DNA of 64,000 nucleotides from Prorocentrum cordatum (Eukaryota; Sar; Dinophyceae; Prorocentrales; Prorocentraceae). Where the stretch lies: positions 95,116 through 159,115 of the forward strand of contig CAUYUJ010014273.1 of the NCBI GenBank assembly GCA_963575745.1. Direction: 5' to 3'. Positions 23,290 through 32,334 of this stretch are shown here, piece after piece (position 1 is the first letter of the stretch; each line of letters starts with the position of its first letter). A program made the translations under genes and the position numbers. Below the pieces are notes generated by a model. That model ran no database searches, was not told where the DNA came from, and saw only the letters and a program-made list of their open reading frames with translations.

Positions 23290-23770
23290 GATGGTGAGGA
23301 GGAGGAGGAGGAGGAGGAGGAGGAGGAGGAGGAGGATGATGCTGGTGATGGTGATGGTGATGGTGATGGTGATGGTGATGGTGATGACGGCGGTGGTGAG
23401 CTGCTGATGATGATGATGATGATGATGATGATGCTGATGATGATGCTGCTGGTGCGGATGATGCTGATGCTGATGTTGATCGTGTTGACGATGATGGTGA
23501 GGGTGACGGTGAGGGTGGTGATAATGATACTGCTGTTGATACTGATGATGCATGAGGCTGGATATGATGACGATGCTGAGGAGGAGGAAGAGGAGGACGA
23601 TGAGGAAGAGGAGGAAGAAGAAGAGGATGGGGAGGGAAAGGAGGAGGAGGAGGACGAGGAGGATGAGGAGGAGGAGGAGGAAGAGGAGGAGGAGGAGAGG
23701 GGGGAGGAAGGGGAGGAGGAGGAGGAGGAGGAGGAGGAGGAGGAGGAGGAGGAGGAGGAAGAGGAGGATT
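23290..23770 (+). repeat. GGA, GATGGT and GAT microsatellite block
   Basis: (GGA)n, (GATGGT)n, (GAT)n, then a second long GGA/GAA run reaching the 3' end of the truncated LINE. Confidence 0.95.
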
Positions 23771-23803
23771 TGTTGTATACTCCCTCTGTGGACGCCGAGC
23801 ATG

Positions 23804-24671
23804 CTAGCTGCAGAGAGTGCACGATGCACGAGCCTCACTCCCTCGAGTGAGAAAACCCAAATCTGCGAGAGATGAGTTCTGCAGAACCACCTCCGCGCGT
23901 CCTGTGCGCGGGTGCTTGCCTCGCTCGAAGCGGCTTCGCCGCTCCTTGGCCATCTTGGCCATCACGAAACCTGGCTGGCGAGCTGGGCAAGGTTCTGCCA
24001 GCCCGCTCGGCAGCAGCTGCGCATGCTGCGCACACTGGTCACAGTACAGCAGAAAGTCGCCCTGCTCTGCGGGCATGTCACTGGGCCCGATGATCGCGTC
24101 CCACAGAGCATGCGAGGCTGCGTGCTGCCGCAGCTGTCGCCAGCTCGGGGGCGCCCCGCGCCCGCACTCGGAGGCCATCCCAGCCTTCCAGCTCCGACAG
24201 CCATGCAAGCACTGAACGCACCGCCAACGGCCCTCGGCCACCTCGCGCTGTTCGTGCTGGAGATAGCGAGGTCTGACCACCGACGGGGGACACACACGCG
24301 GGGGCAGGTGGGCCCATTCCACCTTGAGAGCTGGCCCACTCGCCAGCACCCGCCCCAGGTTCAACAGGCCACGGCGCTCCTCGGCGCACGCGTCTTCCAG
24401 GCGCACCTCGTCTCGGGCATGCCTGGGCCTCAAGTTGAGCGCCTGCTTGGCTGCGTCGTCGGCCCACGAGTTCAGGACGACCCGCCACTCACCCTCGCTC
24501 TGAGGGGCGGCTGGGACGCCCTGGTGGGACTTGATCTTGAGACCCGCGCTGTACGCGAGGTCCCCGCGCCTGACTCGGCGCCAGTGCCCAGCGTCAACCC
24601 ACGCTGGACTAGTGGTGCACACGCACCCGCTAGCTCGGGCAGCCAGCACTGCCGCATTGTCACCGATGTAG
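23804..24671 (-). pseudogene. 5'-truncated LINE ORF2 (RNase H tail and C-terminal zinc region)
   Basis: The minus frame ends at TAG 23804-23806 and is open for about 289 residues before merging with a GGA tract. It starts inside an RNase H fold: GDNAAVL (third acidic residue), KSHQGVP (the His) and LNSWADDAAKQAL (last Asp). A cysteine-rich part WRCVQCLHGC follows, then FLLYCDQCAQHAQLLPSG and the basic end RRSRFERGKHPRTG. The end matches the layout of the C-terminus of the intact LINE at 32335, but the sequence is clearly a different lineage. Endonuclease and reverse transcriptase are absent, so it is a dead-on-arrival copy. Confidence 0.8.
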
Positions 24672-24935
24672 AAGAGGAGGAAGGAGGAGGAGGAGGCGGA
24701 GGAGGAGAAGGGGCGGCGGGGGAGAAGGAGGGGCAGGAGGGGAAGGAGCAGGGGGAGGAGCAGGGGCAGGAGGAGAAGGAGGACGAGGAGGGAGGCGAGG
24801 AGGAGAAAGGTGGAGGAGGAGGACGTGGAGGAGGAGCAGGAGGAGCAGGAATAGGAGCAGGAGGAGCAGGAATAGGAGGAGGAGGAGGAATAGGAGAAGG
24901 AGGAGGAGGAGAGGGAGGAGGAGAACCAGTGTAAA
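24672..24935 (+). repeat. (GGA)n tract at the truncated LINE's 5' junction
   Basis: GGA/GCA/GAA repeat beginning directly where the LINE homology stops. Confidence 0.95.
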
Positions 24936-25029
24936 CCCAAGAGTCATCAACGATGTTGGCATAACCCTCCCTCTCCCTCTTCATAGGCAGGCCCCGACAA
25001 GGATTCGTTTCCACTGAGGGAACTGGCTC

Positions 25030-25330
25030 GTTGGAAGACAACCGCTTGAAGACCCTGAAGCATGCCAGAACATTATTCTCGGGCTCCAGCGCCATGGATC
25101 AACCTGACTGCTGCGTCTTGAAGATCCTGAATCGTGCGAAAACGCCATTCCTGGGACTTCACCACCGCGAATCAACGGAACTGCTGCACCCTCATAATCC
25201 AGACTCTGTCCAAAATACGATTTCGGGTACGTTGACCATGGGAACCCGTGAAAGTTCCACGGGGTCCGTGAAAGCGTTTCAGAAGCTCTTGCAATTGTTT
25301 AAAAAAAGTGCGCCGCGCTGTTTTTAAAAA
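25030..25330 (+). repeat. Degenerate tandem array, about 68-72 bp
   Basis: CTTGAAGAYCCTGAA..TGC.A, then GGATCAACCTGACTGCTGC or GAATCAACGGAACTGCTGC. At least three diverged units. Confidence 0.6.
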
Positions 25331-25339
25331 GTGCGCCGC

Positions 25340-25625
25340 CATAAATCCGTGAAACTCTTGTATTTGTTTGACGAATGGTCCGAATGTGTGCGGCGCTAAT
25401 TTTAGAGCCACATGTTGAAAACGAACCACCCTCAATCCGAGAAGCTCTTGCACATGTTTAGAGCGAATGTGCGAGGCGCTAAAGCGAGAACCACATTATG
25501 AAAACGGCCCGCCCTCAACCCGTGAAACCCTTGCAAATGTTGAAAACGAATGTGCGCGGCGCTAAGGCGAGAGCCACAGTTTGAAAACGACCCGCCCTCC
25601 ATCTGTGAAACTGCTGTCATTTTTG
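25340..25625 (+). repeat. Tandem array, about 85 bp, 3-4 units
   Basis: The unit contains CCGTGAAACYCTTGCAAATG, GAATGTGCGCGGCGCTAA, GCGAGAGCCACA and TTGAAAACGRCCCGCCCTC. A single inverted unit lies at 16560-16665. Confidence 0.85.
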
Positions 25626-25728
25626 AAGCTTCAAAACCACAAATGGTGAAGAAGTTTCGGGCGAAACGCCCGGCCCGCGCTTTCGACCGGCCTCGGGGTG
25701 CGACAGGAGAATGTTATTTACAAGGATA

Positions 25729-25870
25729 AGGAATGGAGGAGGAGGAGGAGGAGGAGGAGGAGGAGGAGGAGGAGGAGGCCGAAGAGGAGGGGGGAGGGAG
25801 GAAGGGGAAAAGGAGGAGGAGGAGGAGGAGGAGGGGGAGGATGAGGAGGGGGAGGAGGAGGACGGGGAGG
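25729..25870 (+). repeat. (GGA)n tract
   Basis: Nearly pure GGA with a GGGGGAGG interruption. Confidence 0.95.
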
Positions 25871-25983
25871 AGAACGAAGAGAGAGAGGGGGTGGGCAATA
25901 TGATCCCCGAGATCCCCACGACCTCCAGAGTGGAGGCTCCGACCCCCGCTGCTGAAATACTCCTCGATTCTGGGCGCGATTCT

Positions 25984-26129
25984 GAAAGAAAAGCAAGCAC
26001 AAACATGAACATGCGGAGATCCGCGCGGATTTCTTGGATCGGCGGTGGACCCCCCTGGCGCGGTCCGCGCGCCAATCCAAGGGATCCACGCGGACCTCTG
26101 AACGTCTGGGTTTCTGTAGCTATTCTCGC
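25984..26129 (+). mobile_element. Palindromic MITE family A, short copy
   Basis: Left arm: AAGCACAAACATGAACATG, then CCGCGCGGATTTCTTGGATC. Right arm: CCAATCCAAGGGATCCACG, CGGACCTCTGAACG. The central palindrome is reduced to GGCGCGGTCCGCGCGCC. Confidence 0.8.
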
Positions 26130-26690
26130 ACATGCAGATCTCCCAGCTACAATTTTCACGAGTGCCTGCGCTGCGAGGTTGAGGCGAACAGGAGCAGAAG
26201 CAAGCAGCACGAGACACCCATCATCAATACATACCGCATCGATGACGCCTTCGCCGGTGGACGTCCGACTACGAACATGGGAACTGGAGCTCCAACACGC
26301 TACGGCGCTGCTGCTGAGTCTCAATCCTGGACTTAATTTAGCAATCTCAGTGCGCAACATGAACAGTGCTACATGCACCATTGAACAGCACACTGCCGAA
26401 TATAAATCCCTGGCGCCCGCCAATGAAAGTATACACCACATCACGGATATTGGGATGCTGAAGCCATGCCACGCGGTGGAGGCGCGCAGCCAACTCTGCT
26501 GTGTCGGGACCTCTAGAAAGCTCGTTAGGGCTACCGTGGATTCCCTCGCTGGAAAGCTGTCAGAATTAGCCGTGAAGATAATAGAGCAGGAGGTTTGGTC
26601 CTTATCGTAGGCAGGTTGCCATCTCGTAAAGAGAAACCAAACACCCTAGTCGTCTGAGTCTGAACAAGTATGCTGACCCTGTCGGCGTGT
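26130..26690. other. No gene recognised
   Basis: Both strands have open frames across 26130-26610 (plus end at 26610, minus from 26444), but no domain or family resemblance is visible. Confidence 0.4.
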
Positions 26691-26694
26691 TTGT

Positions 26695-27030
26695 GTGTGC
26701 GCGCGTGTGTGTGTGTGTGTGTGTGCTTATATGTGTATGTGTGTGTGTCTGTGTGTCTGTGTGTCTGTGTGTCTGTGTGTCTGTGTGTCTGTGTGTCTGT
26801 GGCAATGTCTCTGTGTCAGTGTCCGTATCTGTGTCTGTGTCTGTGTGTGCGCGTGTCTGCGTGTGTGCGCGTCTGTGTGTGATTGTGTGTGTGCGTGCGT
26901 GCGTGCGTGCGTGCATGCGTGTGCGCGCGCGTGCGGGTGTGGGTGTGGGTGTGGGTGTGGGCGTGTGGGTGGGTGGGTGTTTGCGTGCGTGTGCGCGCGC
27001 GTGCCGGTGTGGGTGTGGGTGTGAATCAAG
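26695..27030 (+). repeat. (TG)n and TGTCTG/TGCG/GGTGTG microsatellites
   Basis: TG repeats passing through TGTCTG, GCGTGCGT and GGGTGTGG sub-blocks. Confidence 0.95.
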
Positions 27031-27139
27031 TCAGCCAGCTCAAACGAGCCAGAGTGATCCGTCCACTCCCACCCGCCCTCCCACAACATAAAAAGCAAGT
27101 GCGTCGCGTCCGACGCCGGTCGTTCATCTTCTGTCGCGG

Positions 27140-28190
27140 GCGGCTAGACGTTCAGTGCGCGACATGAGCTGCGCCCTATTCCTGCCGCGCATTGAGCAAC
27201 GTCGACGAGAAGCAAGACCGCGCGCGATGTACGCCGTGCCCCGCTCCGGCCTCTCATGTTGCATCGCCAGCGACAACATGTCCAGCGCGCGAAGTGCGCC
27301 GCGTTCCATTCAAGCCGCGCGTGCGCAACGCCAATCGTTTCGCTCCTGCCGCGCATGGAAGAGGGGGAGGAGGAGGAGGAGGAGGAGAAGGAGGAGGAGG
27401 AGGAGGAGGAAGAGGAGGAGGGGAGGGAGAAAGGGAGGGGAGGAGAAAGTGAGGAGGAAGAGGAGAATGCCTCTTGGGAATTCGCGGGGCGTCCTGGAAG
27501 TTTTCTGGCATACGCCTGAGGGCCTCTTGGATATATCTTCCGGGATGGAATATTGTCAACACAAATAGGTGCTAACCTCACAAATCTTCCAACACCACAT
27601 GAACATCAATATTTGTGTTGCCTCCCCAAGACCTCCTGGACGCCTTTTTGGGACTTCTTGGGGGTCTCCTGACGCACTTGCTTAAACCACAGTTACTCGA
27701 GGCATTCTGGCTTGCCGCCCGCCCAGCTCCTCAACCCGACGGGCCGCAGCGTCGACGACAAGAAAGTCCATGTTGACAAGCAGGCGTCCCCGTGCGATAT
27801 GCGCCGCGTCCCATTCCCGCGACGCGATTCGCAGCGCCGACGAAGAGAAAATACACGTTGGCAAGAAAAGCGTATACGTTGCGGTGTTTTTGGCCAAGTA
27901 GGACGGGGGGTCCCGCAAAGGGTTGGCCAGGCGTCCGCGCGCGATGTGCGCCGCGTCCCATTCCTGCTGCACTTTTCGCAGCGTCGACGACAAGAAAGTC
28001 TATGTTGTCGAGAAAAACAATGACTTTGCATTGTTCTTTGATGGGTAGGACACGACCACCCGCTTCCGGTTACCCAAGCGATGTTCATTCCGTCCCATTC
28101 CTGCTGCACCTTTCGCAACTCAGCGACATGTTGGCGAGAAAAAAATGAGTTTGTGTTGTTTTTTGACCGTTAGGACGGCGGGATTGTTAT
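27140..28190 (+). repeat. Tandem array with GCGCCGCGTCCCATTCC core, split by GGA
   Basis: First part (27140-27350): about 65-bp units with GCGAYATGWRCYGCGCC cores. (GGA)n occupies 27360-27460. The second part (27690-28150) has about 140-bp units with GATGTGCGCCGCGTCCCATT, GCAGCGTCGACGACAAGAAA and TAGGACG. Bases 27465-27690 are unassigned. Confidence 0.7.
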
Positions 28191-28214
28191 CGGCCGGCTA
28201 GGTGGAGATGTGGG

Positions 28215-28315
28215 GGTGTTCAATCATAGGAAATAAAGATGTGGGTATGGGCGTGTGGGTGGGTGGGTGGGTGTGTTTGTGTGTGTGTGTGTGTTTTGTG
28301 TTTGCGTGTGCGTGA
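28215..28315 (+). repeat. (GGGT)n/(GT)n microsatellite
   Basis: GTGGGTGGGTGGG then GTGTGTGTG. Confidence 0.9.
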
Positions 28316-28749
28316 TAGGCTTCGCGACAACCTTATAGACTGATAAAGCCCACCATCCCAGAGCTTGACAAAACCTCGCACCCTAGAGCGTTGCGACGTC
28401 GCTGACGGGGACGCTTCCCGAACGAACCCGCACGAACCCGCACCAAGCCGCAACAAACTCGAAAGACAGCCCCTTCCGATGATCCCTTCCCCGACGGGGG
28501 GGGGCCCAATGTGGGACCGGAGGGGGATGTGTGCCCCCCCCCCCGCAGAGCGAACGCCCAAGGGGTGCCCTTGGAGAGGTCAGGGATCAGAATGCGCTCC
28601 TCTCCCCTGTCCTGTTTCGATCGCCCCCTATACAAGGCGTTCCTTTGCAAGCACATCGTCTTCGGCACCGCCTGATTGCGGGGCTTTGCCCCCTCCTGGC
28701 CCTGACGTGAGGGCCCTCCTTCTGCCTTCCCCCCTTTCCCCCCTCTGTC

Positions 28750-28821
28750 AATTAAAGCTGTGCGCGGCCCGCTTAGCTTCGACCGGAAGAGGTGCGCTCT
28801 CGACCCGCGAATCAAAAAACT
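28750..28821 (-). repeat. Dispersed short element R, copy 2
   Basis: Reverse complement of the element at 7170-7243, with the core nearly identical over about 55 bp. Flanks 28316-28749 show no recognised feature. Confidence 0.8.
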
Positions 28822-29390
28822 GTTTCGATTGCCCCCGAGTCAATGTGGCCTCCTCGCGGCAGCGGAAGCCCACGCGCCCCAACAGGGGCAGCGCGACGGC
28901 CCCAGCAGCCTCCACGACGGCCCTAGCAGGAGCCTCGACGGGGACCCCCCCCCCCACGAGGGCCCCCAGGAGGCACAAGTCGTGCTCTACGTGCTCCCAC
29001 GATTCTCGCTGCTTCTGCTCGACCACGCTCCACAAGGCCCGAGATAGAAAGGCAAAAACTCCACCCCGATGACAGCCACCCCGACACGCGTGGGCGTTTT
29101 TTAGTAAACGCACCCAAATATAAGGAATCAACCGGGGCAGGGCCGTGTAGTAAACGCCCAGGGCCGTCTAGTAAACGCCAATTGTCGGGTCTGGGTTGTT
29201 TTTCCTCCCTTGGCAAGAGGCCCCCGATATTCCCCCAGAACAGCCCAAGGGGCCCCACAGAGGGCCCCAGGACTGCCTAAGGCAGTCCCCGGATGGCCCA
29301 GGAGACCCCAAGACGGCCCATGACGGGCCCAAGACGGGGGAACGCCACGTCACAGTTCGAGGCGTCCGCCCCGTGAGGACCCCCGAAACC
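28822..29390. other. No gene recognised; short direct repeats
   Basis: GTAGTAAACGCCCAGGGCCG-type direct repeats at about 29147-29182, and CCCAAGACGGCCCATGACGG minisatellite at 29280-29340. Confidence 0.5.
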
Positions 29391-29396
29391 ACCAGC

Positions 29397-29586
29397 AAGC
29401 TACTCCAGATTTCGTAATAAAGGGAGGGGGGTCTCATTTCGGGGGGGGTCTCTTCCAGGCTATCTTGGAGGGCCTGGGGGGTCTGGGGACGATGTTTTGG
29501 AGTGTTCTCCCACGGGGGAGGTCTGAAACGGCTTGACTTGGAGGGTCCAGACCCCCTCCCATTTATTACGAAATCTGGAGTAAGCT
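29397..29586. mobile_element. Foldback element, about 190 bp, 33-bp terminal inverted repeats
   Basis: Left end TACTCCAGATTTCGTAATAA then AGGGAGGGGG. Right end CCCCCTCCCATTTATTACGA then AATCTGGAGTA. Only one copy is seen in this window. Bases 29587-30111 hold nothing recognisable. Confidence 0.75.
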
Positions 29587-30111
29587 CCTGATATAACCCC
29601 CGAGGGACCTCCGAGACTGGCAAGAAGCACCCGAAAAAAGCTTCCGAAAGGCCTCCTTCTCGTCTCCCGCCGCCTCCCGCCTCTTGCGCTGTGGGTGATC
29701 TGTTTGTCCGGGGGCGGCGACATCGATCGCAAGGCCTTTGCGAGATGAGCCTGCGTGGGTCTGAATCTCACCGCGCCCCCTGTGGCACGGCGTGGGGTGA
29801 CCCCACGTCCCCTGCCCAACCTCTGAGCTTCAGTCCTCAACCCCGAGACTGCTTTGGAACGGGCCCGGACCCCTTAACTCTCAAATAGCTCCGGGCTTGC
29901 CGCGTGCCTCCTGGGGCTGATCGCGCCCTATCGCTTGACTTCTTCGGGGCCGAGAGGGCCCCAGGACGGGCCGAGAGGGCCCCGGGCGCGCGTCGGGTCA
30001 CTTCAGCCTTCGGGCCGAAGCCTCCTGAGTGCATTGTGGCCGTTGCTCGCCTCCGAAGGCGGCAAGGCTCCGCTCAAGAGAACTCGAGCTGAATCCAGCC
30101 GTGGCGACGAG

Positions 30112-30213
30112 AGACGTCCCATGGCCAGAAGGATTCCCCTTCCTCCTCCTCCTCCTCCTCCTCCTCCTCCTCCTCCTCCTCCTCCTCCTCCTCCTGCTCC
30201 TCCTCCTCCTCCT
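30112..30213 (+). repeat. (CTC)n tract directly upstream of relict spliced leaders
   Basis: CTC repeat that would serve as a polypyrimidine tract for the AG acceptors in the following 30 bases. Confidence 0.9.
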
Positions 30214-30243
30214 CCTTCCTGGCTCAAGCCACCCCGGCTCAAG
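30214..30243 (+). other. Two tandem relict dinoflagellate spliced-leader copies
   Basis: Two adjacent 15-mers, CCTTCCTGGCTCAAG and CCACCCCGGCTCAAG, compare with the leader's acceptor-trimmed form CCATTTTGGCTCAAG (12/15 and 11/15). The last eight bases, GGCTCAAG, are identical in both, and six of the seven mismatches are T-to-C. Confidence 0.65.
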
Positions 30244-30340
30244 GCCCCGTCCATGCGCTTTTTTGTGCCGGTTGATTTGCTGGGCACCTCACTCGGACAC
30301 CGTATTAGTGCTTTCACTCAGTGCTTCGGAGTTTCCAACG

Positions 30341-30940
30341 ATGAGCTCGAGATCGTCGTTTTCGCAGGAGGCTCTGTCTACGGCTGCCCCCCCGTCGCCG
30401 CCGCCAGGGATTTGGAGCCTGGTCGATGTGGTGGACATGGAGTTCAGCAAGGGCATGCAGATTCCGGGGCAGGATTCCCTGCCGCTGAAGCCGGAGGAGG
30501 AGGAGGTGCAGCCAGTAAAACGCCTGAGGAGACGGGACCGTTTGCAGGTCAACCAGAAGGAGGCGTCGGCTCCGCCTGTGGCCCCGGCTTTGAAGGAGAA
30601 GTGCGACGGTGCCAGTACGAGGTCCCCGACACCGCCGGTAGTGAAGGAGGTATTCTCGCTTCCTCCGGAGTCTCAGGACGCTCCGAGGGCTTGCCTGAAG
30701 ATCCCGACGCCGCCTCCGGCTCCAGCGGTGGCAGAGGCCAAGCGCCTTCGGAAGCGCAAGCACAAGAAGAAGAACAAGGATGTCCGCTCGGAGGAGGCCA
30801 AGGCGGGCTTGAAGGAGTGGCCGCCAGCACCCCCGCCAGCAAGTGCTGCACCGACCAGCTCTGTGGTGCAGGTGCTGCCGCCGCCGCCTCCACCGGTCCG
30901 CATTCCCCGCACCCCGCCGAGGAGGACGCCAAGGCCTTGA
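30341..30940 (+). CDS. Proline/lysine-rich protein, N-terminal frame (199 aa)
   Basis: I do not recognise the family. The ATG at 30341 opens a frame with GC-rich third positions and varied amino acids, unlike the surrounding repeat-derived frames. Features: MSSRSSFSQEA start, an acidic patch KPEEEEVQPVKRLRRRDR at about 47-65, SPTPPVV and KIPTPPPAPAV proline motifs, a nuclear-localisation-like cluster KRLRKRKHKKKNKD at about 140-153, and a proline-rich end. It stops at TGA 30938-30940. The reading then continues sensibly in the -1 frame, so a frameshift or unrecognised intron is likely. It lies 98 bases downstream of the relict spliced leaders, as expected for a reinserted mRNA copy. An in-frame ATG for the other frame exists at 30253. 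Confidence 0.5.
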   Translation: MSSRSSFSQEALSTAAPPSPPPGIWSLVDVVDMEFSKGMQIPGQDSLPLKPEEEEVQPVKRLRRRDRLQVNQKEASAPPVAPALKEKCDGASTRSPTPPVVKEVFSLPPESQDAPRACLKIPTPPPAPAVAEAKRLRKRKHKKKNKDVRSEEAKAGLKEWPPAPPPASAAPTSSVVQVLPPPPPPVRIPRTPPRRTPRP

Positions 30941-31644
30941 ATTTGTTTATCGGCGAGCGCGTGCGCCGTAAAAGAAAACACAAGAAGAGGGAGACATATG
31001 ATGTGGGTTCAAACGCATTCTTGGCTGAGCCTCCCTCTGATGAGGCTCGCTTGTCTGTCGCTGAAGCCGCTGCTGTGCATGAAGATGTGGTTTCAAAAGC
31101 ATTCTTGGCTGAGCCTCCCTCTGATGAGGCTCGCTCGTCTGTCGCTGAAGCCGCTTCTGCAATATCTCCCTCAGTGGTCTCCTCAAGTGCTGGTTTGGCT
31201 GAGCCTCCAACTGTTGAGGCTCGCCCTACTCTTGTGGATTCCGAGCCTCCGTCTGATGAGGTTCGCCTTTCAGCTGCCATTTTGGCTGAGCCTCTTTCCG
31301 AGGCTTGCCCAGGAGTGTCCGTTGACGCTGGTTTGGGGCTGCTTCCTTCGGTTGAGGCGCCCTCCGATCAGATGGCTATGAGCGCTCTTTCGGGTGAGGT
31401 GGAAGTTTCGGCTTTTTCTGGGCAGCATTTTTCCGGCTCGAGTTTTGACGAGGGTGCGAAGGCGCTCTCGGTCTCTGACCTCGAGTTGCTCAGCCGCTTT
31501 TCCGACGAAGATGAGGTAATTAGACAGCTGCGGGAAGAGCCGTGGCTAGTGGCACCCGTTTTGAGTGCAGCGTCGCGGTTGGTCCCGGTAGAGGCTACAA
31601 GGCTCCTGCCGGTCGTATCGGCCCTGCAGGCGCACGCTGGCTAG
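30940..31644 (+). CDS. C-terminal continuation in the next frame, with 28-residue repeats
   Basis: Frame shifted by -1 (or +2) relative to the upstream CDS. It begins with AKALNLFIGERVRRKRKHKK, a second basic cluster resembling the one upstream. Imperfect repeats of AFLAEPPSDEARLSVAEAA follow; the first two are exact 84-bp DNA repeats starting at 31015 and 31099, the later ones have decayed. It ends with a more complex segment (LSVSDLELLSRFSDEDEVI) before TAG near 31642. The same frame is open far upstream, but only because of the CTC array. Function unknown. No poly(A) signal is evident; a short GAAAGAAAAAATCC lies about 85 bases past the stop. Confidence 0.5.
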   Translation, partial: NLFIGERVRRKRKHKKRETYDVGSNAFLAEPPSDEARLSVAEAAAVHEDVVSKAFLAEPPSDEARSSVAEAASAISPSVVSSSAGLAEPPTVEARPTLVDSEPPSDEVRLSAAILAEPLSEACPGVSVDAGLGLLPSVEAPSDQMAMSALSGEVEVSAFSGQHFSGSSFDEGAKALSVSDLELLSRFSDEDEVIRQLREEPWLVAPVLSAASRLVPVEATRLLPVVSALQAHAG

Positions 31645-31737
31645 GCAGATTTATGCAATTAGCCTCATTTTTCATGCCGCGAAGTTTTAACCTGCTTGCA
31701 GAGTTTTGCTTGGCGTTCGCACACAGTGAAAGAAAAA

Positions 31738-32058
31738 ATCCTCCTCCTCCTCCTCCTCCTCCTCCTCCTCCTCCTCCTCCTCCTCCTCCTCCTCCCTCCT
31801 CTTCCTCAGACCTCCACATCCTCCTCCTCCTCCTCCTCCTCCTCCTCCTCCTCCTCCTCCTCCTCCTCCTCCTCCCCCTCCTCCTCCTCCTCCTCCTCCT
31901 CCTCCTCCTCCTCCTCCTCCTCCTCCTCCTCCTCCTCCTCCTCCCTCCTCCTCCTCCTCCTCCTCCTCCCCCTCCCCCCCCTCCTCCTCCTCCTCCTCCT
32001 CCCCCTCCTCCTCCTCCTCCTCCTCCTCCTCTGCCTCCTCCTCCTCCTCCTCCTCCTC
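31738..32058 (+). repeat. Long (CTC)n array
   Basis: About 320 bp of CTC with rare CCC and TCT interruptions, between the plus-strand gene and the minus-strand LINE. Confidence 0.97.
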
Positions 32059-32195
32059 CCCATCCGCCTCGCGAGCCGAGAGAACTGTGAGCCCAGACTC
32101 GATCCTCACTCTCGAGCCTCGGAGGGAGGAGGGGCAGGAGAGAGAAGGACGGGGGGCGCGGGGGGGCCAGACGGACCACGGGGCCACCCCCAGAC

Positions 32196-32256
32196 CCAGC
32201 GGGGCTCCCGCTCAAAAGCAAAGCGCGCCGACCACGAAGAGCAAGACACAGTAGGG
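32196..32256 (+). repeat. Element S, left copy
   Basis: ACCCAGCGGGGCTCCCGCTC, then AAAGCGCGCCGAC. About 80% identical to 39283-39344 beyond the other end of the LINE, same orientation. Its reverse complement resembles the core of element R. Confidence 0.75.
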
Positions 32257-32274
32257 CGAGGAGGAGGAGGGGGA

Positions 32275-32288
32275 GGGCCAGGAGGAGG
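32275..32288 (+). other. Target-site duplication, LINE 3' side
   Basis: GGGCCAGGAGGAGG, identical to 39194-39207. Confidence 0.7.
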
Positions 32289-32334
32289 TATGGTATGGTA
32301 TGGGTTTGCGCTAAACGCGGGGTCAAGCCCCAAT
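32289..32334 (-). other. LINE 3' UTR: hairpins plus pentanucleotide tail
   Basis: After the TGA the sense strand reads GGGGCTTGACCCC (4-bp stem), GTTTAGCGCAAAC (4-bp stem) and CCATACCATACCATACC. A short stem-loop followed by a microsatellite instead of poly(A) is known in LINEs whose reverse transcriptase recognises a specific 3' end (for example UnaL2 types). Confidence 0.75.
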
